A DNA stretch of 42,710 bases from Gemmatimonadota bacterium (GCA_016218305.1 JACREJ010000097.1:1-42710); one strand, 5' to 3'; shown: positions 10,764-21,922, counted from the stretch's first letter. Translations and numbers: made by a program. Notes: generated by a model from the letters alone, not told the origin.

Positions 10764-11084
10764 ATGAACCTGACGATCGCCTTTCTCCTGTTCACCGGGG
10801 GAGCGCCCCGCAGCAGCAATGATCCGTGGTTCGGCCGGGACAAAGTGCTGCACTTCGTGGGGTCGGCCGTGGTTCAGGGGGCGGCATACTCGCTCTTTCG
10901 CCAGGACGCGCGCTACACCGTGGCCGCGCAGCGCGCGTCGCTGGTGACCGTCGCCGTGGGCGTCGGCAAGGAGCTGTACGACCTGCGCCACCCGGCGCGC
11001 CACCGCGCCAGCTGGCGCGACCTGGCGTGGGATGGCGTGGGCGGCACGGCGGCCACGGTGGTCGCGAAACAGGCCGACCGCTGA
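10764..11084 (+). CDS. Small YfiM/DUF2279-like membrane or periplasmic protein
   Basis: 106 residues, ATG with GAGG five bases upstream, 7 nt after mtnA. The sequence has a short hydrophobic N-terminus, then DKVLHFVGSAVVQGAAYSLF, a hydrophobic alanine/valine helix, VGVGKELYDL, and ASWRDLAWDGVGGTAAT. The order D-K-x-x-H-F, G-K-E-x-x-D and D-x-x-x-D-x-x-G resembles YfiM-like (DUF2279) proteins, which are predicted to be membrane-associated and have no assigned role. The match is by eye and modest. No Cys lipobox is seen. Confidence 0.6.
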   Translation: MNLTIAFLLFTGGAPRSSNDPWFGRDKVLHFVGSAVVQGAAYSLFRQDARYTVAAQRASLVTVAVGVGKELYDLRHPARHRASWRDLAWDGVGGTAATVVAKQADR

Positions 11085-11145
11085 CCGCCGCCCGTTTGCA
11101 TTCCCGGCGCGCGCACGCAAATTCGGAGCACCTCTTCCCGCCGGC

Positions 11146-11358
11146 ATGACTGACTCCGAGACGCAGCCCCCGGACTACACGAAGCGCCGCAGTAACTTCG
11201 TCCTTCGCGCGTTGATCGACGAGATGCTGGACCAGGTGCGGGCTCTTGATCGGCACTCGGCGACGATGACCGAGGGAGAGCGCGCGCAGGCCGAGCAGGA
11301 GCTCGATGCGCTCATGGCGCGCGTCCGTCGCGCGGCCATGAAGGGACCCGCCGCCTGA
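11146..11358 (+). CDS. Small charged protein of unknown function before the CcmF-like gene
   Basis: 70 residues (ATG at 11146). It is highly charged, without a signal or membrane segment: a polar N-terminus, then ALIDEMLDQVRALDRHSATMTEGERAQAEQELDALMARVRRAA, likely two amphipathic helices forming a hairpin or coiled coil. I do not recognise the family. Its TGA (11356-11358) overlaps the 5' end of the CcmF-like frame, which suggests co-translation with that gene. Codon use looks like the neighbours. An upstream in-frame start (11032) would place it inside the previous gene and is less likely. Confidence 0.6.
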   Translation: MTDSETQPPDYTKRRSNFVLRALIDEMLDQVRALDRHSATMTEGERAQAEQELDALMARVRRAAMKGPAA

Positions 11359-11396
11359 TCCAGCTCGGCGATCTGTCGCTGTGGCTCGCGCTCCTG

Positions 11397-12920
11397 ATGG
11401 GGGCGTGGGGAACGGGGCTGGGCTTCTCGGGCGCGCTCTCCGCTCGCGCCGACCTCTCCGCCAGTGGTGAGCGCGGGGTGCATGCCGCCACGGTGTTCGC
11501 GACACTGTCCCTGGCGGGCTTGGGATGGGCGCTCGCGGTGGGCGACCTCACGTTTCGCTACGTCGCGACCTGGACGTCCTATGCCACGCCGCTGCCGTAT
11601 CGCGTCGGCGCCATGTGGGCGGGGCCGTCGGGTGCGCTGCTGCTCTGGGCGGTGGCGCTCGGCGCGGGGGCGTCGCTCGCGTCCGGGACGCTGCGGCGCG
11701 GCAGCGTGCTGCGCGCCTGGACGTCTGCGCTGCTGGCGCTGCTGCTCCTCGCCGTGCTCGCGATGGCGTGCTTCGACACGAATCCCTTCCTGCGGCTGCC
11801 GTTCCCGCCCGATGACGGACGCGGACTGGCACTCGAGTGGCTGCGCCCGGTGGTGCTGGCGCAGGTGCCACTCGGCTACGCGGCGATGGCGCTCGTTGCC
11901 GTCCCATCCGTCCTCACCGTGATGGGCGCCATGGGCAAGGCCCCGTGGCGGGCGACGACCCAGCGCTGGGCGCTGGTGTGCTGGGGACTGCTGGGCGCGG
12001 CGATGCTCCTCGACTGGCGTCGGCGCTATGGTGACACGGCGTGGGCCGACGATTGGCGCTGGGCACCGGTGCACGCGGGCACGGCCTTCGCGTGGGCGGG
12101 GGCGTCGCTGCTGGTGCTCGTCTCGTGCCGTCGCTGGCGCGCCGAGGCCTCGATACTCGCCGGCTTCGCCGCCTTCACGCTCGCGCTCGTCGGACTCACG
12201 CTGCAGCGTGCCCACGGCTGGGAGGGCGTGCATGCGTTTGCGACGTCGGCGATGGGTCGCGCCGCTGCCTGGCTGGCCCTGGCCGCTGTCGTCGCCGTCG
12301 CCGTGGATGCGCTGCGCACGTTGCGCGGCACCGCCGGCGTCTCGGCGCTCGCGCTGCGCGCGACGCACGGTGCCACGCTCGTCGTGGCGGCGGCGCTCCT
12401 CGCGGCGGGCTTCGCGCGCGGCAGCGACGTCGCCGTGCGCGAAGGTGAGCGCGTGGTCGCCGCCGACCGCTTCGGCAGGCCATGGACGCTCTCCCTCGAG
12501 GGCGTCTCGACGGTTGGACGCGTGAATGTCATCTCCAACGTGGTGGCCGTGCGCGGCGCCGTGAACGGACGTGCGCGCGCGTACGTGACAGCCGAGGTCC
12601 GGTCGTTGTTCAAGGGCGCGTCGTCGGCGCCGGTGGACCAGCTCCAGCTCGCGGGCATCTCCGCCGGGCTCGTGCAGGACCTGCGCGTGGACGTGCGTGA
12701 GGCCAACACCGCCGACGCCGTCCTCACCGTGCGGTTCGTCCCCGCCGCGAGCTGGATCTGGCTGGCCGGCGCGCTGGCCGTGCTTGGCGCGCTCGTGGCG
12801 GCGCTTACCCCGGCGCGCCGCGAGCCGGAAGAACCGGCGGGCGTGCCGGCGAATCCGGATGCGCCGCATGTGCCGGATGCCGCGGCCGAGGCACCGCCCG
12901 CCGTCGCGGGGGTCGCATGA
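11397..12920 (+). CDS. Divergent CcmF-like cytochrome c biogenesis protein with degenerate WWD motif
   Basis: 507 residues from the ATG; homology to the CcmF N-terminus seems to begin 13-14 codons earlier (IQLGDLSLWLALLMGAWG), where only CTG (11355) or ATC is available. About ten hydrophobic helices. The CcmF signature W-G-G-x-x-G-S-L-L-L-W appears as MWAGPSGALLLW near residue 74, and the C-terminal periplasmic beta region and final helix (PAASWIWLAGALAVLGALVAAL) follow CcmF. The central haem-handling motif (WGxWWxWDPVEN in CcmF) reads W-A-D-D-W-R-W-A-P-V-H-A: the tryptophans and P-V remain, but Asp and Glu are lost. CcmF is usually about 640-680 residues, so a middle section is missing. Its haem lyase role is doubtful. 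The stop overlaps the next gene in an ATGA. Confidence 0.75.
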   Translation: MGAWGTGLGFSGALSARADLSASGERGVHAATVFATLSLAGLGWALAVGDLTFRYVATWTSYATPLPYRVGAMWAGPSGALLLWAVALGAGASLASGTLRRGSVLRAWTSALLALLLLAVLAMACFDTNPFLRLPFPPDDGRGLALEWLRPVVLAQVPLGYAAMALVAVPSVLTVMGAMGKAPWRATTQRWALVCWGLLGAAMLLDWRRRYGDTAWADDWRWAPVHAGTAFAWAGASLLVLVSCRRWRAEASILAGFAAFTLALVGLTLQRAHGWEGVHAFATSAMGRAAAWLALAAVVAVAVDALRTLRGTAGVSALALRATHGATLVVAAALLAAGFARGSDVAVREGERVVAADRFGRPWTLSLEGVSTVGRVNVISNVVAVRGAVNGRARAYVTAEVRSLFKGASSAPVDQLQLAGISAGLVQDLRVDVREANTADAVLTVRFVPAASWIWLAGALAVLGALVAALTPARREPEEPAGVPANPDAPHVPDAAAEAPPAVAGVA

Positions 12921-13006
12921 ACGTGCCGCTCCTCATCGGCGTCGCGCTCGGCGCGCTCGCGGTGGCCTACGTGCTCTGGCCGCTGCTGCGGCCGCCGCAG
13001 CGCTAG
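12917..13006 (+). CDS. 29-residue single-pass membrane peptide, coupled to the CcmF-like gene (CcmI N-terminus-like)
   Basis: ATG overlaps the preceding TGA (ATGA). Translation begins MNVPLLIGVALGALAVAYVL and ends WPLLRPPQR: one transmembrane helix with a short basic tail. The ...WPLLR ending looks like the first helix of CcmI (CycH N-terminal segment), which sits beside CcmF in cytochrome c maturation operons. Its position, coupling and the hairpin directly after its stop all argue for a real gene. A chance frame of this length cannot be excluded by eye. Confidence 0.55.
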   Translation: MNVPLLIGVALGALAVAYVLWPLLRPPQR

Positions 13007-13032
13007 CGTCGCGCGGCCAGCGCCGCGCGACG
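13007..13032. terminator. Hairpin between convergent genes
   Basis: Perfect 10-bp inverted repeat CGTCGCGCGG / CCGCGCGACG with loop CCAGCG, beginning at the base after the mini-gene TAG and ending 23 nt before the stop of the opposite GNAT gene. It probably serves both strands. Confidence 0.55.
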
Positions 13033-13055
13033 GCGCTGGATGGCCCGGGCGGCCG

Positions 13056-13535
13056 TCAGGCCGCGGAGGCGCGGTCCTCGCGCAGGACGCGGGAGAAGCA
13101 GTGCTTCTCGGCCATCTCCACCTCGGTGCGGTCAATGCGCGTGTAGCGCAGCACCTTCTCGGGGAACTCGTCGAGCTTTTCCTTCAGGAAGCCGCACGAC
13201 TCGAAGATCTTCTCGGAGAACGACGTGGCGAAGATCTCGTCGTAGCCGCGGCGCCGCGCGAGCTCGGTGATCTCCTCGATGAGCATCACGCCGTAGCCGC
13301 GGCCGCGCGCCGACGGGTGCACGGCGAGCCCCACGAGTTCGACCAGCGACGGCGAGTACTCGTCGAGCGCCACGCAGCCGACCACCTTGCCCGTCTCGCC
13401 ACGGATGACGAGGTAGTCGGACAGGTGCTCCTCGACGAACTGCTTGGTGCGGCGCAGCGTCTTGCCCTCGGGGGCGAACATGTTGTTGAGCGCGGCAATC
13501 GCCGCGATGTCGCGCTCGGTAGGACGGCTGATCAT
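13056..13535 (-). CDS. GNAT-family N-acetyltransferase
   Basis: 159 residues. The acetyl-CoA binding motif A is VELVGLAVHPSARGRGYGVMLIEEITELARRRGYDEIFATS, with the R-G-x-G-Y-G loop, and the motif B region reads EKIFESCGFLKEKLDEFPEKVLRY. The last ~30 residues (IDRTEVEMAEKHCFSRVLRED) are an extension I cannot place. The layout, a stand-alone GNAT with a CGF and P-K ending, resembles short N-acetylglutamate synthase-type acetyltransferases, but the substrate is not readable. The ATG overlaps the stop of the ABC permease (ATGA), so it is the third gene of the ABC operon. Confidence 0.85.
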   Translation of the reverse strand: MISRPTERDIAAIAALNNMFAPEGKTLRRTKQFVEEHLSDYLVIRGETGKVVGCVALDEYSPSLVELVGLAVHPSARGRGYGVMLIEEITELARRRGYDEIFATSFSEKIFESCGFLKEKLDEFPEKVLRYTRIDRTEVEMAEKHCFSRVLREDRASAA

Positions 13536-15277
13536 CCGCGCTCCGTTGCCTCAAGGCGCCGCAGCGCCACTCGAATGGGAATCACCGTGCAGGCCACGCA
13601 CACCAGCATCGCCGCGCCGAACCCGAGCACCATCTCCACCGGGCTGGCCTCCGTGTTGAAGGCGCGGGCCGCAAGATAACCATAGACCGGCCGCGCCTCG
13701 AGGATGATGGTGCCGCCGATCATGCCGATCGACGCCATCATGAACAGCAGCCCGCCGAACGACGTCGGGATCTGCGCGGCGTTCTCCGTCTCGTACTGCG
13801 GGAACATCGTCCCGAAGCCGATGGCGAGCCCGGCAATGGCGAAGGTCATGAACGTGATGGTCAGGACCGACACCAGGAACATGAAGACGGAGACCTGCAG
13901 CAGGTAGTCGGTCACGCCCACGATGCCGAGGGCGAGGACGAGCAGCGGCAGCGTGCCGACCCAGAACTTGGCCCACAGCAGGTCGCGCATCGCCAGCGGG
14001 CTGGAGCGCAGCAGCCAGAGCGTGCGCCCCTCGAGCGAGACGCCGGGGAAGATGAAGCGCGCCGCGATCGACGCGAGCACGAAGCCGGCCAGCACCAGGT
14101 TGAGGAACGGCACCACGTTGATCAGGAAGAACGTGATCCCCTCGCCCCGGAGCGGCAGGTACTTGATGTTGAACACGTACACGACGACGAGCACGGCGAG
14201 CAGGATGAGCTGGCTCCACTGCGTCGTGTCGCGGAAGAAGAGGCGCAGCTCCTTCATCACGAGTTCGCGCTTCAGCGTGCCGGCCGGCGCCAGCACCCGC
14301 ATCGCGACCCGCTGCAGCAGGCCGGCGTGCGCCCAGCGCTCGGCGCTCTCCTGCGCCTTGCTGAAGCCGGCGGCGTACAGCGCGCGGTGCAGCAGCGCGC
14401 CGAGCACGACGAGCGCCGCGGCCGTGGACCAGAGCATGTACATGGAGAGCCAGTCGGGCCGGTCGGCGAGGTAGCCCATCACCGACTTCTGGAACCACTC
14501 GCTGGGGAGCAGCGGCGACGTCGGGCCGCGCAGCACCGCGATGAAGTCCACGAGCGACCGGAAGCCCTCGGGTCGGGCCAGCTTCTCGGGGCGCACCAGG
14601 CGGAACAGCAGCACGATGCCGCCCGCCGTGAGCACGGCGATGACGCTCAGGATGTCGCGCGTGCGCCGGGCCGGGAAGATGTTCACGAGGAGCAGCGTTG
14701 TGGCGCTCCCCAGCACCGAGGGAATGACCAGGAACGGCACGATCGTGAAGACGATGAACAGGCCGAAGCCCCATCCGCCGTCGTACGCAATGCCGTACGC
14801 GGTGAACATCGGGATCGCCATCAGCACGACCATCCAGCTCGAGAAGATCGTCGTCTCCGAGAGCTTGGCCGCGTACACCCGCAGCCAGTCCACGGGCGCC
14901 GAGACCAGCAGGTCGAGGTCCTTGGCGAGGAAGAACGACGAGAGGGCCGTGATGATGTTCGACAGCAGCAGGAGCGAGAAGAAGCTCACCAGCATCAGGC
15001 CGAGCAGCTTGCCGGCGAGCAGCTCGCCGATCTCGGGCACGCCCTTGAAGTAGTTGAGCAGGCGATAGAGCAGGCCGAAGATGAAGCCCCAGAACAGCAG
15101 TCCGACGACGGCGAGGATCGTGTAGCGCGCGCCGCGGCCGCGCTCGCCGGCCAGCGCGCGGGCGCGCGCCGTGAGCACCTTGGGCATCAGGATCCACAGC
15201 AGCGGCGCGTCCGGCTTGGCCACCGTCGTGAACGGCACCTGCGGTGCGTCCGGCGAGTGCGGGGGATACTGCGTCAT
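13532..15277 (-). CDS. ABC exporter permease, two-module membrane protein
   Basis: 581 residues with about 12 hydrophobic helices, in two halves separated by a polar stretch (about residues 330-360, KAQESAERWAHAGLLQRVAMRVL...KRELVMKELRLFFRDTTQWSQ). The half-sequence KDLDLLVSAPVDWLRVYAAKL and its counterpart EGRTLWLLRSSPLAMRDLLWAKFW are repeated motifs, the pattern of the large ABC-2 type exporters (ABC_export, EcsB-like). The partner ATPase lies 36 nt upstream and the GNAT gene overlaps its 3' end. Cargo unknown. Four 7-nt repeats fill the leader and appear to supply its ribosome-binding site. Confidence 0.85.
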   Translation of the reverse strand: MTQYPPHSPDAPQVPFTTVAKPDAPLLWILMPKVLTARARALAGERGRGARYTILAVVGLLFWGFIFGLLYRLLNYFKGVPEIGELLAGKLLGLMLVSFFSLLLLSNIITALSSFFLAKDLDLLVSAPVDWLRVYAAKLSETTIFSSWMVVLMAIPMFTAYGIAYDGGWGFGLFIVFTIVPFLVIPSVLGSATTLLLVNIFPARRTRDILSVIAVLTAGGIVLLFRLVRPEKLARPEGFRSLVDFIAVLRGPTSPLLPSEWFQKSVMGYLADRPDWLSMYMLWSTAAALVVLGALLHRALYAAGFSKAQESAERWAHAGLLQRVAMRVLAPAGTLKRELVMKELRLFFRDTTQWSQLILLAVLVVVYVFNIKYLPLRGEGITFFLINVVPFLNLVLAGFVLASIAARFIFPGVSLEGRTLWLLRSSPLAMRDLLWAKFWVGTLPLLVLALGIVGVTDYLLQVSVFMFLVSVLTITFMTFAIAGLAIGFGTMFPQYETENAAQIPTSFGGLLFMMASIGMIGGTIILEARPVYGYLAARAFNTEASPVEMVLGFGAAMLVCVACTVIPIRVALRRLEATERG

Positions 15278-15305
15278 CTCCCGTCTCCCGTCACCCGTCT
15301 CCCGT
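15278..15305 (-). repeat. Four tandem heptamers forming the permease ribosome-binding region
   Basis: On the minus strand: ACGGGAG, ACGGGTG, ACGGGAG, ACGGGAG, then ATG. GGGAG of the second-last unit stands 7 nt before the start codon. Together with 8 further nt they are the entire gap between the ATPase stop and the permease start. Confidence 0.75.
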
Positions 15306-15313
15306 CTGTCCCT

Positions 15314-16072
15314 CTACGCATCGAGCACATCCATGAGATTCCGCGCCGCATTCTCGCCCGTGAGCCGCAGGAAGACCTCCTCCAGCCCGCTGCCGCCGTA
15401 GATCGCCGACGTGCGCAGCTCCTCCATCGTGCCGAGCGCGTGCATGCGGCCGTTCACGATGATGCCGATGCGGTCGCACAGCGACTCGGCCGTGGCCAGC
15501 GTGTGCGTGCTCATCATGATCGTGTGCCCGCGCGCCGCGTACTCACGGAACAGGTCGCGCAGGATCTTGATCGCCTTGGGGTCGAGGCCGACGTGCGGCT
15601 CGTCCACCACGATCACGTCCGGGCGGTGCACGAACGCGCTTGCGATGATCAGCTTCTGCCGCATGCCGTGGCTGTAGCTCTCCACCAGCTCGTCGCGCCA
15701 CTCCTCGAGGTCGAACAGCGCCAGCAGCTCGCGCGCGCGGTGCTCCACGTGCGGCCCATGCTGGTCGTAGAGACCGGCGACGAAGCGCAGGAACTCGCCG
15801 CCCGTGAGCTTCTCATAGATGAAGGGCCGGTCCGGGATGAAGCCGAGCTTCGCCTTGGCCGCGATGGGGTCCACCGCGAGATCCACGCCGCCAATCTCCA
15901 CGCGTCCCGCCGTCGGCTTCAGGATGCCCGCGATCATGCGGAGCGTCGTCGTCTTGCCGGCTCCGTTGGGGCCGAGGAAGCCGAACAGCTCACCCTGCGG
16001 GACGTGCAGGTCGAGCCCGTCGACCGCGACGAACGAGCCGTAGTGTTTCGTGAGGCCGGTGAGGCGAATCAT
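15314..16072 (-). CDS. ABC transporter ATP-binding protein
   Basis: 252 residues from MIRLTGLTKHYG (ATG at 16072); longer readings run into repeat sequence. Walker A is GPNGAGKTT, the Q-loop region reads LGFIPDRPFIYEKLTGGEFL, the signature is SYSHGMRQK (LSGGQ-like, as in many ABC-2 exporters), Walker B is DVIVVDEPHVGLDP, and the switch histidine is in MMSTHTL. All catalytic residues are therefore present. The C-terminal SGLEEVFLRLTGE is typical of CcmA/NatA-type exporters. It should drive the 12-helix permease encoded just downstream. Substrate unknown. Confidence 0.93.
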   Translation of the reverse strand: MIRLTGLTKHYGSFVAVDGLDLHVPQGELFGFLGPNGAGKTTTLRMIAGILKPTAGRVEIGGVDLAVDPIAAKAKLGFIPDRPFIYEKLTGGEFLRFVAGLYDQHGPHVEHRARELLALFDLEEWRDELVESYSHGMRQKLIIASAFVHRPDVIVVDEPHVGLDPKAIKILRDLFREYAARGHTIMMSTHTLATAESLCDRIGIIVNGRMHALGTMEELRTSAIYGGSGLEEVFLRLTGENAARNLMDVLDA

Positions 16073-16077
16073 CAAGG

Positions 16078-16178
16078 CAGATGGTAGATGGTAAGGGGGT
16101 AGATGGCGGATGGTTGAAGGAGGGGCTGCACGCGCGTTGCGCACATCTACCCTCTACCTTCGACCATTCACCATCTGT
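16078..16178. repeat. Facing heptamer repeats; right arm forms the end of the transglutaminase gene
   Basis: Left arm: AGATGGT, AGATGGT, AAGGGGG, TAGATGG, CGGATGG words. Right arm (about 16144-16178): CTACCCT, CTACCTT, CGACCAT, TCACCAT words, complementary to the left. The centre is GCACGCGCGTTGCGC. The right arm reads through the stop codon of the minus-strand transglutaminase gene, so its last residues (MVNGRR) are repeat-encoded. Confidence 0.65.
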
Positions 16179-17722
16179 ATCTCAAGGTTCCCGATCAGCC
16201 GCAACAACTCCGCCTGCTGCCCGAGCCCGCCCACGACAAAGCGCAGGTGCGCCGCATCGGCGGGGAATTGCCCGAACGTCGGGTCCACCGGCACCCACTC
16301 GTCGAGCCAGACCTCGGGCCAGGCGTGGTAGTAGAACTTGCCGCGCACGTACGCCAGCCCGGTGGCGATGCGCGCCGGAATCCCGACGGCGCGCGCGAGC
16401 GCCACGTAGAGCTGCGTGTGCTCATTGCAGTCGCCGCGGCGGGCGCGCAGCACCTGCAGCGCGTTGGGCACGCTGAAGGTCACTTCCTTGGCCAGCGAGT
16501 CGTGCACCCAGCGGTTCAGCTTCTCGGCGACGCGGCGCGCGTCGCGCTCGAGGCCCGTGATGGCGATCGCCTTCTGCACGATCGCGATGTCGTTGGACTG
16601 CAGCAGCGGCTCGGCCGCCAGCTCGGCGCGGAATCGCGCCAGGAACTCCGGCGCGCGCGTGGTCAGCGAGTACGACTTCGACGGCAGCGTGGCCCGCTCG
16701 ACGAGCAGCGTGTCGCCGCGCAGCGACTGTCGGCCGCCGGCGAGGTCGTAGCCGTCCAGCGACACGCCGGTCAGCCGCACGCGAAGGCGCGGCAGCGCCT
16801 GCGCGCTCAGCGAAACCCCGGCCGAAATCGCCGTGCTCTCGAAGATGTCGCGGTCCGGCGCGCCGCCGCTTGCCGCCGCCGCGTCCCGCGCGATCCGCCA
16901 ATTCTCGAACGCGAGTTCGTACGCCATGCGGCGCAGCGTGATCCCCGCCGCCTGCCTGGCCTGCACCACACGCCCCTGCGCGTCCACCCACGTGTCGAAC
17001 CCTGCGCCTTCCTCCCCCACCACGTGCCAGGCGCGCACCGTGTCGGTGAGGGCGCTCTTCCACGTGCGGGCCGCGGCGTCAAAGCGCGCCGAATCGTCCA
17101 CGACGAACAGGCTCTCCGCCATGACCGTCAGCGCGACGTCGCGGGACTGCATCTGCTGCGGGTCGAAGGTGGGCACGCGATACGTCTTGCCGCGCTTCGG
17201 CACCTCGCCGAGCGCCACGGCGAGCGGCGCGAGCGTCGGCACCAGCACCGGGCCGCGCACGGCGACGCGCTGCGTGTCCGCCGCCTGGCCCGGCACGTCC
17301 ATCGCGAAGATCACCACGCTGTCACCCTCGACGCGCCCGACGACGCGCATCGGGGTCTGCGCCGCCTCAGCCTGCACGTCGAACGTGCGGAGCGCGAGCG
17401 CGCGCGAGAGCAGCACGACCGACCGGGCCGACGCGCGATGCACCGTGCCGGCGAGCGGAAGGTCGGCGACGAAGTAATCCGTGACCTCGATGCCATTGGC
17501 GACCGTGTCGATCGTCGTGGACGCGAAGCCGATGCGCACGCCGTTCTGTTCCACCGTATAGAACGCCGAGCCCGGACTCAGGCGCATCGCCGCCTCGGCG
17601 AGGCGCTCGGCCCGCCCCTGGAAGAACTCGCGGCGCACGAGCAACGCCAGCCCGCCGCTCCAGGCGACGAGCAGCAGCACCGCGACGAGCAAGCGGCTGC
17701 GGCGGCGTTCGAGGCGGCTCAT
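16154..17722 (-). CDS. Exported transglutaminase-like (cysteine peptidase fold) protein
   Basis: 522 residues from the ATG at 17722 (MSRLERRRSRLLVAVLLLVAW...), an N-terminal membrane anchor or signal with a strongly basic start. A long beta-rich middle region of unknown fold (about 40-380) precedes the transglutaminase-like core. Its triad is readable: Cys431 in RARRGDCNEHTQLYVALARAVGIPAR, the His in YYHAWPEVWL, and the Asp in WVPVDPTFGQ. Such proteins in bacteria cut or link peptides outside the membrane; the substrate is unknown. The C-terminal six residues are encoded by intergenic repeat sequence. The upstream TPR gene ends 61 nt earlier on the same strand, so the pair may share a transcript. 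Confidence 0.88.
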   Translation of the reverse strand: MSRLERRRSRLLVAVLLLVAWSGGLALLVRREFFQGRAERLAEAAMRLSPGSAFYTVEQNGVRIGFASTTIDTVANGIEVTDYFVADLPLAGTVHRASARSVVLLSRALALRTFDVQAEAAQTPMRVVGRVEGDSVVIFAMDVPGQAADTQRVAVRGPVLVPTLAPLAVALGEVPKRGKTYRVPTFDPQQMQSRDVALTVMAESLFVVDDSARFDAAARTWKSALTDTVRAWHVVGEEGAGFDTWVDAQGRVVQARQAAGITLRRMAYELAFENWRIARDAAAASGGAPDRDIFESTAISAGVSLSAQALPRLRVRLTGVSLDGYDLAGGRQSLRGDTLLVERATLPSKSYSLTTRAPEFLARFRAELAAEPLLQSNDIAIVQKAIAITGLERDARRVAEKLNRWVHDSLAKEVTFSVPNALQVLRARRGDCNEHTQLYVALARAVGIPARIATGLAYVRGKFYYHAWPEVWLDEWVPVDPTFGQFPADAAHLRFVVGGLGQQAELLRLIGNLEIQMVNGRR

Positions 17723-17783
17723 CGGGACGCGCGCTCGTGGACGTCGGCCGTACGCACCTGCGGGCGCGCGGGCTCGCGGCGCG

Positions 17784-18842
17784 TCACCGGCCCTGCGCCT
17801 CGCGCATGTGGCGATACGCCACGGCCGCGTCGGTGGGCCGGCCCAGGCGGTCCAGCACGATGCCCACACCCTTGAACGCGCGCCAGTTGGCGGGGTCGAG
17901 CCGGGTGGCATGCTCGTACGCATGCAGCGCCGCGGCGAGCTGGTCCACGTGGTTGAGCGCCTCGCCAAGGTAGAAATGGGCGAGGGCGTCCTCGGCGCGC
18001 TGCGCCGCCGCCTTCTGCAGCGGCTCCACTGCGTCGCGCCACCGGGCGCGTCGGCACGCGAGGATGCCCACCTGCAGCTGCACCTCGGGGTCGTCGGCGC
18101 GCAGCTTGGCGGCCCGCTTGAGTTCGACCTCGGCCTCGTCGTACTTCAGGCGACTGCCCAGCAGGAACGCCCGTGCGCAGATGAGGCGCAGCTCATCGCC
18201 GCCGGCGGCGAGACAGACGTCCAGCGCCTCGAGCGCGGCGCTCGCGTCACCGTGCTTCTCGAGCGCGTGCGCGTACGCGATGGCGGCCTCCGCGTCACGC
18301 GGCGACATCTCGGTGGAGCGCTTCAGCGGATCGAGTGCGGCCGTCGGCACCGCCACGGGGGCGGGCCGGCGCGCCGGCGGTACGGGCTCGGAGGGAGCGT
18401 GCGCGGCCGTGCCCCGGGCTGCCGGCGCCGGACGCCCACCAGCTGGACGCGTCGAATCGCCGGCCGCGACGTCGGGGTGCGCGGGCTTCGGACCAGCGGC
18501 GGGAGTCCAGGCACCCGCTGGGCGCGCCGCGGACGGGACGGCCGGACCGCCCGATGCGCGCTGCGCCGCGGCCCGCGCGCGCAGCACCGCGGGGGTCGCC
18601 TCTGCCTCCTGCACGATGCGCACCGACCAGCTCGGTCCCGCATCCTCGACATCATCGTAGGAGGACTCGCCGCAGACCGGCGGCTCGCGGAACGCCACCA
18701 TGGCCGAATCGGCGTTCGCACTCGTCCCCTCGGCCTCCCGGTCCACCCGTAGCTGCGGCACGGCCTCGACATCGCCGAATGAGAGCTGGGCGGGGTCGAA
18801 GCTGGGCAGGGCGGGAGTGGGACGCGGGTCTCGGGAGTTCAC
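17784..18842 (-). CDS. TPR protein with long Pro/Ala-rich N-terminal region
   Basis: 352 residues. The first ~170 are low-complexity, rich in Pro and Ala ([18 protein letters not shown] and similar), probably disordered. From about 180 to the end come at least four tetratricopeptide-type helix pairs: [61 protein letters not shown] and [22 protein letters not shown], ending with a last helix pair. No enzyme motif and no signal peptide. It probably scaffolds protein contacts in the cytoplasm. It is transcribed divergently from uvrA. Confidence 0.8.
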   Translation of the reverse strand: MNSRDPRPTPALPSFDPAQLSFGDVEAVPQLRVDREAEGTSANADSAMVAFREPPVCGESSYDDVEDAGPSWSVRIVQEAEATPAVLRARAAAQRASGGPAVPSAARPAGAWTPAAGPKPAHPDVAAGDSTRPAGGRPAPAARGTAAHAPSEPVPPARRPAPVAVPTAALDPLKRSTEMSPRDAEAAIAYAHALEKHGDASAALEALDVCLAAGGDELRLICARAFLLGSRLKYDEAEVELKRAAKLRADDPEVQLQVGILACRRARWRDAVEPLQKAAAQRAEDALAHFYLGEALNHVDQLAAALHAYEHATRLDPANWRAFKGVGIVLDRLGRPTDAAVAYRHMREAQGR

Positions 18843-18964
18843 GAGCCTCAGAGGGTAGGGGACCGATGGAACAATCTAGCCCGCGGGTCGCTTGGTCGGC
18901 CAACGGGACCCGTGGACTACGCCCGACTCCCATCTGGCGGTTCCCGGAGCCATCTTACAAAGCT

Positions 18965-21775
<2,811 letters not shown>

Positions 21776-21781
21776 CTGGCT

Positions 21782-21809
21782 GATGGTAGACGGTAGATGG
21801 TAGAAGGTA
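21782..21809 (+). repeat. Four tandem heptamers after uvrA
   Basis: GATGGTA, GACGGTA, GATGGTA, GAAGGTA in strict 7-nt register, 7 nt after the uvrA stop. Same words as at 16078-16115. Confidence 0.7.
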
Positions 21810-21890
21810 GATCGAGCAGGCGGTTGGCCACCGATCACCTCCTACTCGTTCGCCGTTCCGATCGCAATCATCATCGCCAATCGCAATCTC

Positions 21891-21922
21891 AAATCCCAAT
21901 CCGAGCTCCAACTCAATAATCG
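21891..21922 (+). repeat. AATC-type intergenic repeat, copy C (32 nt), ending in the sdaAB start codon
   Basis: Aligns ungapped with 277-308 and 5184-5215. Its last base is the G of the sdaAB GTG. The 40 nt before it are further AATC/ATCG words at 6-7-nt spacing. Confidence 0.55.

Noticed and set aside
13056-13535. Calling the GNAT gene argA (N-acetylglutamate synthase)
   Set aside because: The short GNAT architecture is suggestive, but no arginine gene is nearby and the substrate residues cannot be judged by eye.
18843-18964. LexA-type operator before uvrA
   Set aside because: I looked for GAAC...GTTC and CTGT...ACAG patterns in the divergent spacer and found none convincing.
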